Shown here piece after piece: positions 49,318-60,954 of a stretch of DNA of 64,000 nt. This stretch comes from Antitrichia curtipendula. Its lineage: Eukaryota > Streptophyta > Bryopsida > Hypnales > Leucodontaceae. Position 1 is the first letter of the stretch; each line of letters starts with the position of its first letter. Position numbers and translations under genes: made by a program. The stretch lies in assembly GCA_951230915.1 (NCBI GenBank), contig OX579635.1:11470001-11534000 (forward strand), given 5' to 3'. The notes under the pieces were generated by a model. The model searched no databases. It worked only from the letters and a program-made list of their open reading frames with translations, and had not been told where the DNA came from.

Positions 49318-50411
49318 GGTGGCAATCCGTCTCGCAGCAATTGTACAATTTCTCACTACAGATACCTACTGGTGCCAATGAACACTCACTGCTCATGCAC
49401 TGAAACAGAGTTAGAAAAAACCAAACCCCTTGGGTTTCTGAAACTTATTGTCGCCGCAATTGCCAAGACAAAAGCATATGTTGGTGATTAGAGACCTCAC
49501 CACGTGTGCAGTCCAGTTTACTGCCACTTGCCACTTGCCACTTGTGCGACTTTCTCTACAGTCTCAATGGACTCGGAGGCTTCAAACAGTTTAGGTTAGA
49601 CTGTCATCAATGCGCGTGACCAGACTGTACCGCACTAATTGGTAGTTGTGGAAAGTCTATAGTTCTTCTTTATTTGCAGAATAAGTTAAGCTTAGGCCAC
49701 AGTACAGAGTCAAGCTGATGAGAGAGACAGACGCGAGCTAATTTCTGATGTTTCTCGTTCAGGCACGCTTAACTTACCGGTGTTGTAAGGGCAAGAGCGA
49801 CTTTGTCATTGATTCGAGCCGAACTTTCGCTAACTTCGAAATATCTTCATATACTTACCTTCCTTTTGAGGTCGCAAGACCACCATGTCCCTTTTACATT
49901 TATCCACATGTTGGGGTGCTCAGCTGCCAGCAGGAGTCATGGGTGCGTCGCAATCGTCAAACAAAATTCTTGCGCAAATGTCTGCAGATGTCAAGTTGTC
50001 AGGCGCTTTGACTTCGAAAGACCGCTTCACGGCGCGTCACTGTTTCTCCCTGATTCAGTTTCCTGGCTTTGTCGCTCCGTTTTCAGCAATGGCAGGGAAG
50101 ACCTCATGAACACAGGGGGTAGAGATTTGTTTCACAAGCCGTCCCGAATCAGTTGCAGAGAATGGGCTGGCTGGCTGGCGCCATTGGTCCGAGGGATTTG
50201 TTGCACTTGTAAGGATCGATGGTCAATTTTAGGGCTCCCGTGCAAGTCCTTGCAAGACGAGGACCCTTGCACTTGACATCAGTCATGGCAGGGTGAACCA
50301 TTGGTTTTCCCAGTCGCTCCTCATCGTCACCTGGCGTTTTTTTCTACTCGTTAAAATCAGACCATAGCCACAGAGTTTTCGTCAAGTTAGGCGGAGTGGA
50401 AACACTTCAGA
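49318..50411. promoter_or_regulatory. Shared upstream region of the small minus-strand frame and the hexosaminidase gene
   Basis: About 1.1 kb of mixed composition between two divergent starts. It includes a small CCACTTG-type triplet repeat at about 49523-49545. Short + frames at 49748-50276 lack a domain and are probably leader or promoter sequence. No clear TATA box was chosen. Confidence 0.35.
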
Positions 50412-53099
50412 ATGAGAAAATCTCATATCACTACTGGGCTTGTACTCATTCTTGTTCATTTGTTCGCGAGCTTGACTTCCCCGTCTGCTGCCTTGGAGGT
50501 TCATCTGTGGCCGCAGCCCGAGCACGTGGAATGGGGCTCCGGGCCTGCGATACCCCTCTCGGAAACATTCTCCATCAATGTCGTCTCGAACGATGTCTTA
50601 CGGTACGCAGGGGAGCGGTACAGCGACTTGCTGTATCAAGAGCGATGGTTGCCGATCCAAACATCCTCCTCTTCAGAGCAGTCGTGGTCGCAGTGCAACT
50701 CCGAGCTCCGAAGCCTCGAAATCGTGGTCACCGATGCCGCAGTGAAGCTCCAGCATGGAGTGGATGAGTCTTACTCGATCCACGTGACAGGGTGTGACAC
50801 AAGACCGGAAGCTCTTCTTGCGGCGAACACGGTGTGGGGTGCGTTGCATGGGCTGGAGACATTCTCACAGCTCGTCCGGCGTCGAAACGCTACAGACCTT
50901 AAGCGCTTCATTCCACACAGCGTGCTTGTGAACGATGGACCGAAGTTCCCGCATCGTGGCATTAGTTTGGACACCTCCAGGAACTTCTACCCTGTGGATG
51001 CCATTTTGCGAACCATGCAGGCCATGGCGTACAATAAGCTCAATGTCTTCCATTGGCACATTACTGACTCCCACTCCTTCCCCCTCGAGCTCGCCAAGGA
51101 GCCGAAGCTCGCTGATCTGGCTGCTTACGGGGAGAAGGAGCGGTACTCACGCTCGGACGTGAAGAAGATCATCGAGTTTGGGCGCTTGCATGGAGTGCGC
51201 GTCATCCCCGAAATCGACATGCCTGGTAAGATCATAATAGAGGAAACTCTTTGAGTCACTTTGATTATTTCAACATATGTAGGAGTGTGATTTTGGGAGA
51301 TGCATAGAGCTTGGAGAGATCACTTTGGGTACAAGAGCCAAATCCGTTAAGACTAAACTTTTGTCAGTATGTACGAATTTCGTATGCAAATTCAGAGTGG
51401 AAGGTTGTAGACGACTGAAGTGACAGTGGAAACCCTAATTCTGTCATAGTTTGAACGCCATAGGATAGCAGATTTACTTTTCAAATAGTCTAGAGAGAGA
51501 CTTGTATAGAGAGAGATGTGCATACTCCTACACCTCAATGACTTGGGGGGGGGGTCGGGCTTTTGTTTGTGCAGGCCATACAGGATCATGGGGATTAGCA
51601 TACCCAGAAATTGTGGCATGCCTTGATGAGTTCTGGTTGGCACCGTCTGGAGTGTGGAGTGAGCGGTTTGCAGCCGAGCCAGGAGGGGTTGGGCAGTTGA
51701 ACCCTCTCCGTCCTCAGACCTACACCGTGGTCCAAAATGTTATCAATGAAGTCGCGGAGCTTTTTTCTGACGACTTTTATCATGGCGGTGGAGACGAGGT
51801 CGCCCCTGGCTGTTGGAATAACAGTACCGACATCAGGGTAGGAGTCCTTGCAGACCCGCTTACTACCTTTTTGCTGCTCCATATGTCTTGTGCGTGTACC
51901 ACCTTTTTACTACTTCATGTGTCTTGAGCTCCACCCTGAATATGCAAATGGCAATTGTTACAGGAGTACGTGAACGGAGGTGGGAGTATGAATGAGCTTC
52001 TTACGATGTTCCTGACGAAAGCCCACTCGTACATTACAGCTAAGAAGAAGACAGCAATTTACTGGGAAGATGTTCTAGTATCTGCATTAGTCAACGTTTC
52101 GGCTTCGGTGCTACCACGAGAGAGCACGATTCTGCAGACTTGGAACAAAGGCCCGGCGAATACAAAGATCTTGACATCTGCCGGATATCGCACCATCGTC
52201 TCATCTTTTGACTTCTTTTACCTCGATTGTGGGCGTGGTGGCTGGGTCGGAAATGACAGCACGTAAGTACAGGCGACCCGATGTCTTTGTTGCGAGGATG
52301 TGATTCTAGCTATTCATCAATTCTAAAACAAGCACGAGTTCATGCACTTGAAGAAACGTAGCCGAAAGAGAGACTCGCATAGAGAGAGACTTGCATACAT
52401 CTTTAGCTCTAACAAAGAGTGCTCAGAATCATACCTAGACAAGTATAATGCCTGCTACGGTTGAGAAATAGTTGGTATGCATTACTGGGACGTCCGACAA
52501 GATTTAATTTAGCTTTTCTTCAATTCCAAAATAGAAACAGTCCTTACACTTTGAGGAGAAATAATCTAGAGAGAGACTTGCATTGAGAGAGAAACTTGTA
52601 TACATTTATTTCTTTAACATAGATTGGCCAGAATCGTATTTAGACAAGTATTATTTCTTGTTGCGGTCATGTAATGACTGGCTTATATTACAGGTATGAC
52701 CAACAAGAGGACAATGACCCCCAAAACAGGGTCAACTACGGCGGTGACGGAGGATCATGGTGTGCACCGTTCAAGACCTGGGCAAGAGTGTACGACTACG
52801 ACATCACTTTCAACTTGACGGTTGATGAGGCCAAGCTGGTGCTGGGTGGAGAAGTTGCCTTGTGGTCGGAGCAGGCTGATGCCACGGTGCTGGATGCCCT
52901 CCTTTGGCCACGGTCCTCAGCCTTGGCAGAGTCTCTCTGGTCTGGAAACAGAGGTCCTGACGGGACGAAGCGCTACGCCGAAGCTCTTCATAGATTGAAC
53001 GACTGGCGGTATCGCTTGGTTGAGCGGGGCATCAACGCGGAGCCCCTGCAACCATACTGGTGCCTTAAACATCCTGGTCAATGTAATGCGAATGCGTGA
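50412..53099 (+). CDS. Beta-N-acetylhexosaminidase, glycoside hydrolase family 20, 4 exons
   Basis: Model: join(50412..51225, 51575..51837, 51964..52262, 52694..53099), 593 residues, GT-AG and in phase throughout. GH20 enzymes remove terminal GlcNAc or GalNAc from glycoproteins and glycolipids; plant ones trim N-glycans in vacuole, plasma membrane or apoplast. An N-terminal signal peptide is clear ([20 protein letters not shown]). It is followed by the GH20b N-domain ([15 protein letters not shown]) and the barrel: [47 protein letters not shown], and the catalytic Asp-Glu pair in [16 protein letters not shown]. The C-terminus has [22 protein letters not shown] and [10 protein letters not shown]. 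Length is normal for plant members (about 530-600). Intron 3 contains a duplicated copy of its own 3' end. It converges on the minus-strand gene, with only 55 bp between stop codons. Confidence 0.95.
52310..52712 (+). repeat. Tandem duplication in intron 3 spanning the exon 4 acceptor
   Basis: Two blocks of about 200 bp share the order: TCTAAAACAAGCAC or TTCCAAAATAGAAACA, GAGAGAGACTTGCAT, TTGTATACAT/TTGCATACAT, CAGAATCRTA and TTAGACAAGTAT-like text. They end in GTATGCATTACTGGGAC (first block, 52474-52490) and TTATATTACAGGTATGACC (second block, the real acceptor). The first block therefore ends with a decayed copy of the acceptor and start of exon 4. Confidence 0.7.
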
Positions 53100-53154
53100 G
53101 AGGTATTGGTTTCGCTTTTCCTCAAATTTTGAGGTTCTGCTATAAATAAATGAG

Positions 53155-53310
53155 TTACATCAGGGTAAACGTCTCTTCTTCAGGGGAAGTAATCAGGACG
53201 TCGAAATCACTGACAGTCCACTCCGCTACGTATGGCCGGGAGCTCACATACACCTCCGTCCCCACGTCCACTGACGGCCACATTCTCACTGCTGGTGGTG
53301 TATTCGGATC
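53155..53310 (-). CDS. Alternative terminal exon (5b) of the secreted-protein gene
   Basis: This 156-nt segment starts after CATGCAG in the same phase as exon 5a and encodes DPNTPPAVRMWPSVDVGTEV, then AEWTVSDFDVLITSP, then a stop. Exon 5a encodes DPGTPVVTRRWVSIDVGTEI, then AEWTVSDFDVLLTESP. The acceptor, reading phase and stop are preserved in both copies. Joined to exon 4 it would give 532 residues instead of 527. It ends 55 bp from the hexosaminidase stop on the other strand. It may be used alternatively, or be a non-transcribed relic. Confidence 0.6.
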   Translation of the reverse strand, partial: DPNTPPAVRMWPSVDVGTEVYVSSRPYVAEWTVSDFDVLITSPEEETFTLM

Positions 53311-53559
53311 CTGCATGCATGAAACTCGGTCGATAAACATGAAACAACCTAGTCTTGTAGGAATGAATGAAACTAGACAGAAACTTTGTGAAGAATGCAC
53401 GAGTTTCTGTTCCATCCTGGACATGGTGGATTCATTTGCAATCAGGTGAAAAGTTCACTTCAGAGGTTACAAAATCAATAAATTCTCTTCAAGCATTCTT
53501 TCTATATGAATTGGAAGCTCATCTCCACGTGTGTTCATCACGTGCACCGATCTAGTGGC

Positions 53560-53605
53560 GAGAGAAGCAGTCTAGAGAGAGACTTGCATAGAGAGACTAG
53601 TGGCG
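53560..53605. repeat. GAGAGAGACTTGCATAGAGAG-type dispersed repeat fragment
   Basis: AGTCTAGAGAGAGACTTGCAT at 53567-53587 recurs at about 51487 (hexosaminidase intron 1), 52368 and 52563 (intron 3) and 54389 (intron of the minus-strand gene), in the same orientation each time. It lies between exons 5b and 5a. Confidence 0.75.
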
Positions 53606-53725
53606 GAGTTTGAGAAAGAGAGGATCATTGAGTTGAACTTGAAGATCGTTCAATGAATCCCCCGAGTGAACAGTGTTGAAAATGTACATTCAGCTCACAA
53701 CGAGAAAGCTACGAATGTGCGAACT

Positions 53726-56386
53726 CTACCGATCAGGTGATTCAGTTAAAAGAACATCAAAATCACTAACAGTCCATTCTGCAGTGACAGTCATTTGGCC
53801 ATTGAAAATCTCGGTGCCTACATCTATGGACACCCACCTCCGGGTAACCACTGGCGTGCCGGGGTCCTGCAACAATTCTCGTGTCCATGAAAAAACGATG
53901 ACTGGATTACCGCATTGAAAGGAATTAGTCATAGTTTTGTGAGGACGTGACTTACCTGGTAGAAGTAGAGCCGGCTTGACAAAGCGCCGACGTCGAGGAT
54001 CCAAGTACGAGGATCGCCCACCCAGCCGTCGCCTTTCTTCTCCGGGTAGCCGTGCACGGCCCACTCGGGATGCGGCAGCAGCTGCAAAAGCTCTTGGGGT
54101 TGCGGATTGCTAAACGGATCACAAACGTCAACTGGCTTCTCAGCGTGCAATGCACCGGGAGGAGAGCAGTAGAGATGGTAAGCTTCGTAGGGGTAGTGGC
54201 TGGTGTTTGTTCGATGAATTGGCGTCCCGTCTATCGCCGTGTGGTAGGGAGGGCACAGCGCTAAATTGTCAGGCCTGTGCACACCAATCAAAATTGTAAC
54301 AGGTCAAATTTTTTGGCTCACACAAAGGATGCCTTTGCTAAAAAGTCTCAATTTAGCTCTTCATCTTTAATCCGTACACTGGTAGAGAAGGAGTCCAGAG
54401 AGAAACTTGCATAAAGAGAGACTTGCATACTTCAACAAGAATGACATGGATTAGCCAGAATCACATTTAGACCTCTAGCATTGCTTGCTTATGGTCGTTT
54501 GGTGTTGAAAAATGGCTCGTATGCATTACAGGGATGGCCAGCAAGAGGACTAAACCCTAAACTCTTCATCGATTCACAAGCAGAGCATCCTTTGATGAGA
54601 GGTCACATTTTTGGAAGAGGAGCTGACGGAGGAGATGACAACAAACCTGCACCAGGATGGCGTTTGGGGATTGATGACCATCTCGACGTAGCGTGTGACG
54701 TCGCTATCCACGTCGCCGTCGCAGAATTCTCCGGAGTTTTTCCAGCAACCTCCGATGTCGATCAAGTAGAACTGACTCGCTGGCCCGCCACCTTGCGTCA
54801 CGTTCAGGGTGAGCACAACCTTAAAGTTCGGCGACACCGGAATCTGCAACAACAGCCAAGCTCTTCAAACTATCGCTGCGCCATTGCTTTAACAAATACC
54901 AAAATTCTACTTGCGGTTCTGAACCAAAGCTCTTGAAACCATGAGCTCATTTCGTCTCCATCGCTGTTAGGGTTTGCAGAAACACGAGAAATCCAAACCA
55001 GCACCCGTAACTCCCTACCTGAGGCATCATGCCGCGCGTTTCCCAGGGATACCCACCCGACACGCCCCTTGTTGCATCAGCTCGGAGATACAGCATGAGC
55101 CACGGATACTTCGGCGACACCGTCAATTTGTGCGAGAAGATCCAGCTTCCCGACGTCGCATTCTTCTCCCACGTGACCTCGAAGTAGGAGATGTTGCTAT
55201 TCGGCAACGACTCCGCTTGCTCCACATCGTAAGTTCCATATACCGATCCCGAGAGCGCCTTGCCTTGAACTGTCGATAACTTTTGAAACACGACGGGTTG
55301 GTTCATGCACCCGGGTCCGAAACAGGGGAACGCGCTGAGCTGCGACCCAGTGCGAGGGTTCAAGAAGAACTTCGACATGGACTTGGAGGAGGAGGAGGAG
55401 GAGGAGAAGTCGCGGCACAAACCGGAGGATATATCGTAGTTCCCATTCTTGAGCATGAGCATCCAAAAGTGCCAGGGCTCCTGCTGCTTGTTGGAGACGT
55501 CGCCTACTTCGCAGAGCGAGGCTAAGTACTTTTCTTTCTCCACCACGTACAAGTCCGCGTCGTTGGAGATTTCGAAGCTCCCGCGAGGGAAAATCTCTCC
55601 GGTTTGTAAACTGTTGTCGAGCTCCGTCACTCTGTGTTCGGCTACACATTGCTCCCCAACTCCCGCAGCTGTACAAAAACACTCAATCAGCTAGAAGGGA
55701 CCACAGTTCACAATCACAAAATCAGCAACAAGCGCCACCAATTCCCCATCACTAAAGAATCAACAAAACCCACCAATTCACCATCACTCAATCGGCAACA
55801 AACGCACACAATTCACAATCACTCAACCAGCAACAAGGGCCCCAAATCCTCAACCCTCAATCAGCAAAAAGCGCCTCCAATTCACAATCACTCAATCGAC
55901 AACAAGCGCCACCCTAAACTCTTCACAATCTCTGAATCAGCAACAAGCGTCAACACTTCGAATTGCGCAATCCCTTGAATTCCGCTCAAATTGGGGACGC
56001 TGAGATTGAACATCCGGAACCCCAACAAGCGCCACCACTTCGAATTGCGCAAACCCTAGACTTCTAACTCAAATTGAAAACCACAAGATCTGCACACCCT
56101 GAACCCTACCATCCGAATCCTCGCAGTGGATGTCGGTGCAATCGGCCCACCGAGGTGAAGGCGCATCCGGCGTCTCGTATCCCACTCGGTTGCAGAAATT
56201 CCAACCCTCCACAGCCACGCGCACTTTCTCGCTTTTCATTCCGGGATCCCCAAGCGCACTCCGTCCGGGAGGCGATCTCCAGCCTGGTGGTCCACCATCG
56301 TCTCCAGTGACGACGCACACTTGCAACAGAATTGCAACGAGAATCCCAGCTGCAACAAGTTTCGAATTCTGCTGCGAGTTTCTCAT
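53726..56386 (-). CDS. Secreted plant protein of unknown function (possibly the DUF7705 family), 5 exons
   Basis: Model on the minus strand: 56386-56110, 55668-55019, 54843-54647, 54274-53956, 53866-53726; 527 residues, GT-AG and in phase. It starts MRNSQQNSKLVAAGILVAIL, a signal peptide cleaved near VVTGDDGG, so it enters the secretory pathway. Features: an N-terminal VAVEGWNFCNRVGYE; exon 2 with CEVGDVSNKQQEPWHFWMLM, FFLNPRTGSQLSAFPCFGPG, VEQAESLPNSNISYFEVTWE and LTVSPKYPWLMLYLRADATR; exon 3 VVLTLNVTQGGGPASQFYLI; exon 4 ending LDVGALSSRLYFYQ; exon 5 AEWTVSDFDVLL. Several Cys and N-glycosylation sites fit an extracellular protein. Plants have a conserved uncharacterised family of this type; the DUF number is from memory and uncertain. 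No catalytic motif was recognised. The last exon exists twice. Confidence 0.8.
54340..54551. repeat. Copy of the hexosaminidase intron 3/exon 4 boundary inside an intron of the convergent gene
   Basis: It contains AGAGAGACTTGCATACTTCA, GGATTAGCCAGAATCACATT and GTATGCATTACAGGGATGGC, then CAGCAAGAGGAC. The end (54529-54550) matches the real exon 4 acceptor and first 19 exon bases (52691-52712) at 19 of 22 positions, then switches to unrelated text. It lies in the intron between exons 3 and 4 of the minus-strand gene. Confidence 0.75.
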
Positions 56387-56994
56387 TGTCGAAACTGCCT
56401 GTCTAGCTTTGCGAGAGATCGAAATGAACTTCTGCTGGCTCACCTGGGAGCTTTGGGGGGTCCTGAAGTTCGCGTGAGGAGCCCTAGACACCAGGGCGTA
56501 TGCATGCAAGCAGTCGACTTTATGTGCTGCCAGAAAAACAGTCTTCATCATCACTCACGGCCTTGTTTTGTACGTGAGAATATTAATTATTGGGCCGAGT
56601 AACAGGATCATTGCAAACTAGCAACGACTAAGCTTAGACTAGCGGGGAAGTTGACGAGCTTCAACTGGAGTGAAAAAGGCTTCTGGAAATCCGGAGATGC
56701 GGCTAAGCTTAAATCAGAGATGCGGCGAATTTTTGAGCCTTACTACCGTGTCTGTAGCAGCTTGAATGGTGCATTTTGGTCCCAAACTTTGAGGTACAGC
56801 AGACACCTGGGAATCTGGGATACATGAATGTCTGCTGCGGATGACGAAGCTGAATCCCGCACGAATGATGACCGGCAATGAAAGTCCTCCGTACTTGTCA
56901 CACGTCGAAATTTACTTCGAGCAGAACATGAACTGCTGTGCTCGGTGCAAATGTCGATCATCTGCTCAACTGAATTCAGTAGAATCGCTATTTA
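56387..56994. other. Upstream region of the secreted-protein gene
   Basis: 5' UTR and promoter of the minus-strand gene. The frame is open upstream of the chosen ATG, but the residues there do not look like a signal peptide. No gene recognised in the rest. Confidence 0.45.
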
Positions 56995-57337
56995 GAGCAT
57001 CCCCAACCGTCTTGTAAAACGGATAAACGGATGACTTGTTGCCACCGGCTTGCAAAATTGGCCCACCCGTCTTGCGTAATGGATGAACTTGTTAAGAGGC
57101 CAAGCCAAAAGTCGAGGGTGGCTTGCAAAATCGGGCTCTTTTGCAAGCCAAGGGGTGGCTTGCAAACCGTATGAGACAAGTATCTTTTGCACTTTTCCAT
57201 CAAACAAGGATTTGATCCATGAATGTGGACGTAGCCGATTGCGTGGCAATGGGTTCTTAAGAGGCTATGGGTGGGGCAACCCATCATCCCTGGCTTGCAA
57301 ATTGGCTTTGCATTTTACAAGACGCGTGGGGATGCTC
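56995..57337. mobile_element. PIF/Harbinger (Tourist-like) MITE, 343 bp, TSD TTA
   Basis: It starts GAGCATCCCCAACCGTCTTG and ends CAAGACGCGTGGGGATGCTC, inverted repeats of about 25 bp with a small mismatch patch. TTA flanks both ends (56992-56994 and 57338-57340), the normal target duplication of this superfamily. The short frames in it are inverted-repeat artefacts. Confidence 0.85.
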
Positions 57338-58435
57338 TTAGGTGGTGAACATCAGAGCCTGCACAAGTTAGAGCAAACTTCCAGCTTACTATTCCGGAAT
57401 TGGAAAAGAATTTTTGAGTTTTACAGCTCAAGAATTGCCTTAGCTGAGTTCCATGATGCTTTCACTTCTATGAGTAGAGAGACATAACATTTTAAGTGTA
57501 GCTTTGCCTTGTTTGTCAAACTGAAAGCAACTCAAAAGTTCAAGTTCAATGTTAAAAAAGTTTTCCAAAAGAAGTTAGAAAGTTGCTTCCATGTAGAATT
57601 ACAAAATTTCTTTTCAATAATTGTCTTTTCTACATAATTTTACCGATTTTTTTCACAACAGAGCCTCTCCCATTGCACACTTCCATTTCAGAATTACAAA
57701 ATTTCTTTTCAATTGTCTTGTCTACAAAATTCTACCGATTTTTGTACATCAATGGAAGTTCCGAATCTTGCTAAACTCTAAACCTGAATGTAGGTTCTTG
57801 TCATCGACAGATTCTTCTGCAACACAACTGAGAATCAGTGAGATGGTAGTAATTTTGTGTTGGCTGACGTGTTGTTGCAATCTTCATCTAGTGATCGATG
57901 ATTGATATCTAAGTTTTTTTACTTTTGTAGAGTGACGCATTGAAACCGAAGCTTTGCAGGTATATATGATGGACACTGATATGACTTGCTTTCAATTCTT
58001 TCGTGCAAACTGTCTGTCAAAGACACCCAATGCAAAATGAACGGCCAGCTGTAACTTGGAAGAAAAGAGCCTTGTTGTCTCCGTTTTCTCGACTCATGCA
58101 TATTTCACAGATGTAAGGTAGTCTGCTCTAAAAGCGAGCGGGCTCTAAAACCGAACATGGCACAGAGGTACATTTTGCTTTCTTCAATGTATCAACGGTG
58201 TACATTTCAGGAGGTGGTCGGTTTTAGTGACCACTGCGTTTTAACTTCAAAAATTTGTAACTAATACCACGAAGGTCCAAAAAATATGAAACGACTTGGG
58301 TTAGATGCCAATTTCATTTTTCTTCCTTTAAAAATTAATTGAAAATTGTTTCAAGGAGTTTAGGTTCCCCGAAAAGGCAAACAGCTCTTAAATGGTCGCT
58401 TTAAGAGCAGATTACCTTAGAGCTCAAGGAAGAGC
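57338..58435. other. Intergenic DNA with a 97-bp spaced direct repeat
   Basis: GAATTACAAAATTTCTTTTC at 57596 recurs at 57693, each followed by TTGTCTTKTCTACAWAATT and TACCGATTTTT; the spacing is about 97 bp. No gene recognised. Confidence 0.55.
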
Positions 58436-58750
58436 CATTGGTATAGGACAATCCCTGCCAAAGAGGGATTTATGGAAGAAAAAGAAAATGGTCCTAACAA
58501 GGAAGGCAAAGCTTGACAACACATGGACTTTTGCCTAGTTTATAGGGTTGTAAATGGTACAATAAAGGGTGTGAATCGGGGGTGAAAGTTTACTATCTTT
58601 GAACAAGTTTAAAGATAGTAAACTTTCACCCCTGATTCACACCCTTTATTGTACCATTTACGACCCTATAAACCAGGCAAAGGTCCCTGTGCAAGGAGGG
58701 CCATTTTTTGCCATAAATCTTGATAAGGGGATTGCCTGACATAAACCATT
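58436..58750. repeat. Long near-perfect hairpin (foldback), 315 bp
   Basis: The arms 58531-58600 and 58611-58680 are reverse complements at 67 of 70 positions, joined by about 10 nt that themselves can pair. In a + strand transcript two of the three mispairs are G-U, leaving one A-C. Weaker complementarity continues outwards, with bulges, to about 58436 and 58750 (GACAATCCC with GGGGATTGCC; GATTTATGG with CCATAAATC). No coding frame. It could be a young miRNA or siRNA hairpin locus or a foldback element. Confidence 0.9.
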
Positions 58751-60954
58751 AACAAAAAAGTACATAAATGAATGACAATCAAGTATGTGTTGAACTTCTA
58801 TTAGTCCATCCTCTCTATTAGTCCATCATCTGGTATTGCACAATATGCAATAAGAGAATTTGCAGATGATAAGTGGGACTTTGCGTGATTCAAGATGGAA
58901 AGTTTAATGAAATGTTTATAGTATTCATGGCCTCCCTAAATGCACAAATCTCAGTGCATAGTCCCGCACCATGTACCTATAATGTACCATTTTATGATCG
59001 TTGCTTAACTTCGGGCAAAAATTTGGGGAAAAAAAACACTTTTTTCAATTTCTTTTCTTTTCAAAAGATTGGATTGTCTTTCAATATTCATATTCAAAAC
59101 TCAGATTGCTACAGTCAAACAAAATTTATAAGAGAAATAGCACAAAGTATTTAGAATTGGCTAGTGTTAAAAAAGCTTACTATTTCAAGGAAGTGTTGAT
59201 GTTCTCATTTCTAGGTCTTATGCATTTTTTTACAAATCAAGAGAAAATGCAATTATGACCAACCAAGGAAAAAATCTTAAAAGTAGAGAATGAGTTATAT
59301 CTTCAAAATTCATTTGAAGAGAGTCTAAAAAAAATTATAATTTTGAACCTGTGAATACTATCTACTTTTTCATGTTTCACGTTATCTTTTTTGCTGCAAA
59401 CTTCAACAAAGTTATAGAACTTATATTCTATAACACATTTTGTGTTTTATTCGAACCCCTTGGACTTTTAGGGGTTAACTCCCACTTTACTCCTGTGAGG
59501 TAACCAGTTGTAACTTAGCCATTGATGATTGATAGATCTCTAATTAATCCTCCATTAATGTGCTTACCTGACACAATGATTTGACAAGTACTGACAATTG
59601 ATATGTCATTAACAGTTTCATCAAACCCAGCACACTGAGGGTTCAGCGTTTTCAACGCTAGCTGGCTATCTACCAAGCCTGACAGGAGTAAGATTACATA
59701 CGTCCTGCATGCCCCCACTAATGAACACCGCATGCTTGTACTTTTTCTGAGAGTTCCAAGTTCCAACTCGATCATGTCCCGACGTGAGAATGAAGCACAC
59801 CAATGCGGTAGTCTTCAGCAGAAATGTTTATGAAATAGGTTAATAGAGTCTCCCAACGAGCAAGCACATGTGAGGTACTCCAAACATCCTACCCTACAGA
59901 GCATCAAGAGGCCAAAGGCAAACAGTCCTGAAATTAATGCAACAATTTACTGTGAGATCTACGAGCAATTTCAACACAGCAAACCCCCATTGCCGGCATC
60001 CTAATCTCTATTCTGGAAAAGAAATGGGAGATTCTACAGAAAATTGATGCTTTTGAAACCTTTTCTCTGTCCAACCAAAGCTGTCACAATTACTGTGGTG
60101 TGTGTGTGTGTCATAATAAGGTGTTGCTGCCAAATTCACCACCCAGGCTGGTGTGGTCATGTCATTAGGGTGAGTCATCATACAAGAGTAAGGTGGCGTT
60201 ACCTTAATTAATTATCCACCTCTGAAGCTGTTGTGTTCATGTCTTCATGACACCAACTGAATAATGCGGGTCCTCGTAGTGACGTTGAGGCGGTGTATAA
60301 GTTATGGCAGTGCCTGCCACTTTAGACTACATTTTGTCACTCCAACTCATTCAGTATCAATGTAACTTAGTGCACCATAAGCTTGACTCCATAAGTAAGT
60401 TACACTACAGGGATAAGAAGGAAACGGACCTGGAGGCAGCGTACTAATAACACATGTAAGGTAGATTATTAGGCTGTCATGCCCACTACGTGCGTGGTAC
60501 AGTACTTACCTACGGTACAGTTGGGTCATGAATAACTCACAAGCGATCATAGCAGCATTCCAAAGCTTTCGTAGCTGCCTGGGTGAATTTCCTCCTCTTT
60601 GTAGGAGCCGGATTTTCCCAACAGCGAACTAACAATGAACTAACCAGCGGTTCTTCCTAAACACTGAACATTGTATCATAGACAAAAAAAAAAAGCTCCA
60701 CGGCAGGGGATATATTTTCCCCCACCACTGTAAAAACCTGCCCCCTATTTCAGAATGGTCTACGTTGTGATACCCCAAGTTAGAGTCTATGATTCGAAGT
60801 ATGAATTCAATTTTCCAAATTTTGTCATATGTGGTAAATAATATGGTTGTACTTTTCTCCAAGGCAAAATTTGGAGCAAAGCTCCAATGAAATTCCCCTC
60901 CTAGGATCGCTCGTAGACTGATCCGCAATGGATGGACTTAAGTATGCATTTAGA
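58751..60954. other. Intergenic DNA; contains one TTAA-family right end and a GT microsatellite
   Basis: GGACTTTTAGGGGTTAA ends at 59478 and fits the right end of the TTAA family; a clear left end was not found upstream, but AT-rich text begins near 58990. A (GT)n run lies at about 60099-60112. From 59480 on, the composition is mixed with no recognised gene. Confidence 0.5.

Noticed and set aside
56988..57287. Overlapping minus-strand frames near 57 kb as a gene
   Set aside because: They lie within the inverted-repeat MITE and reflect its repeat structure.
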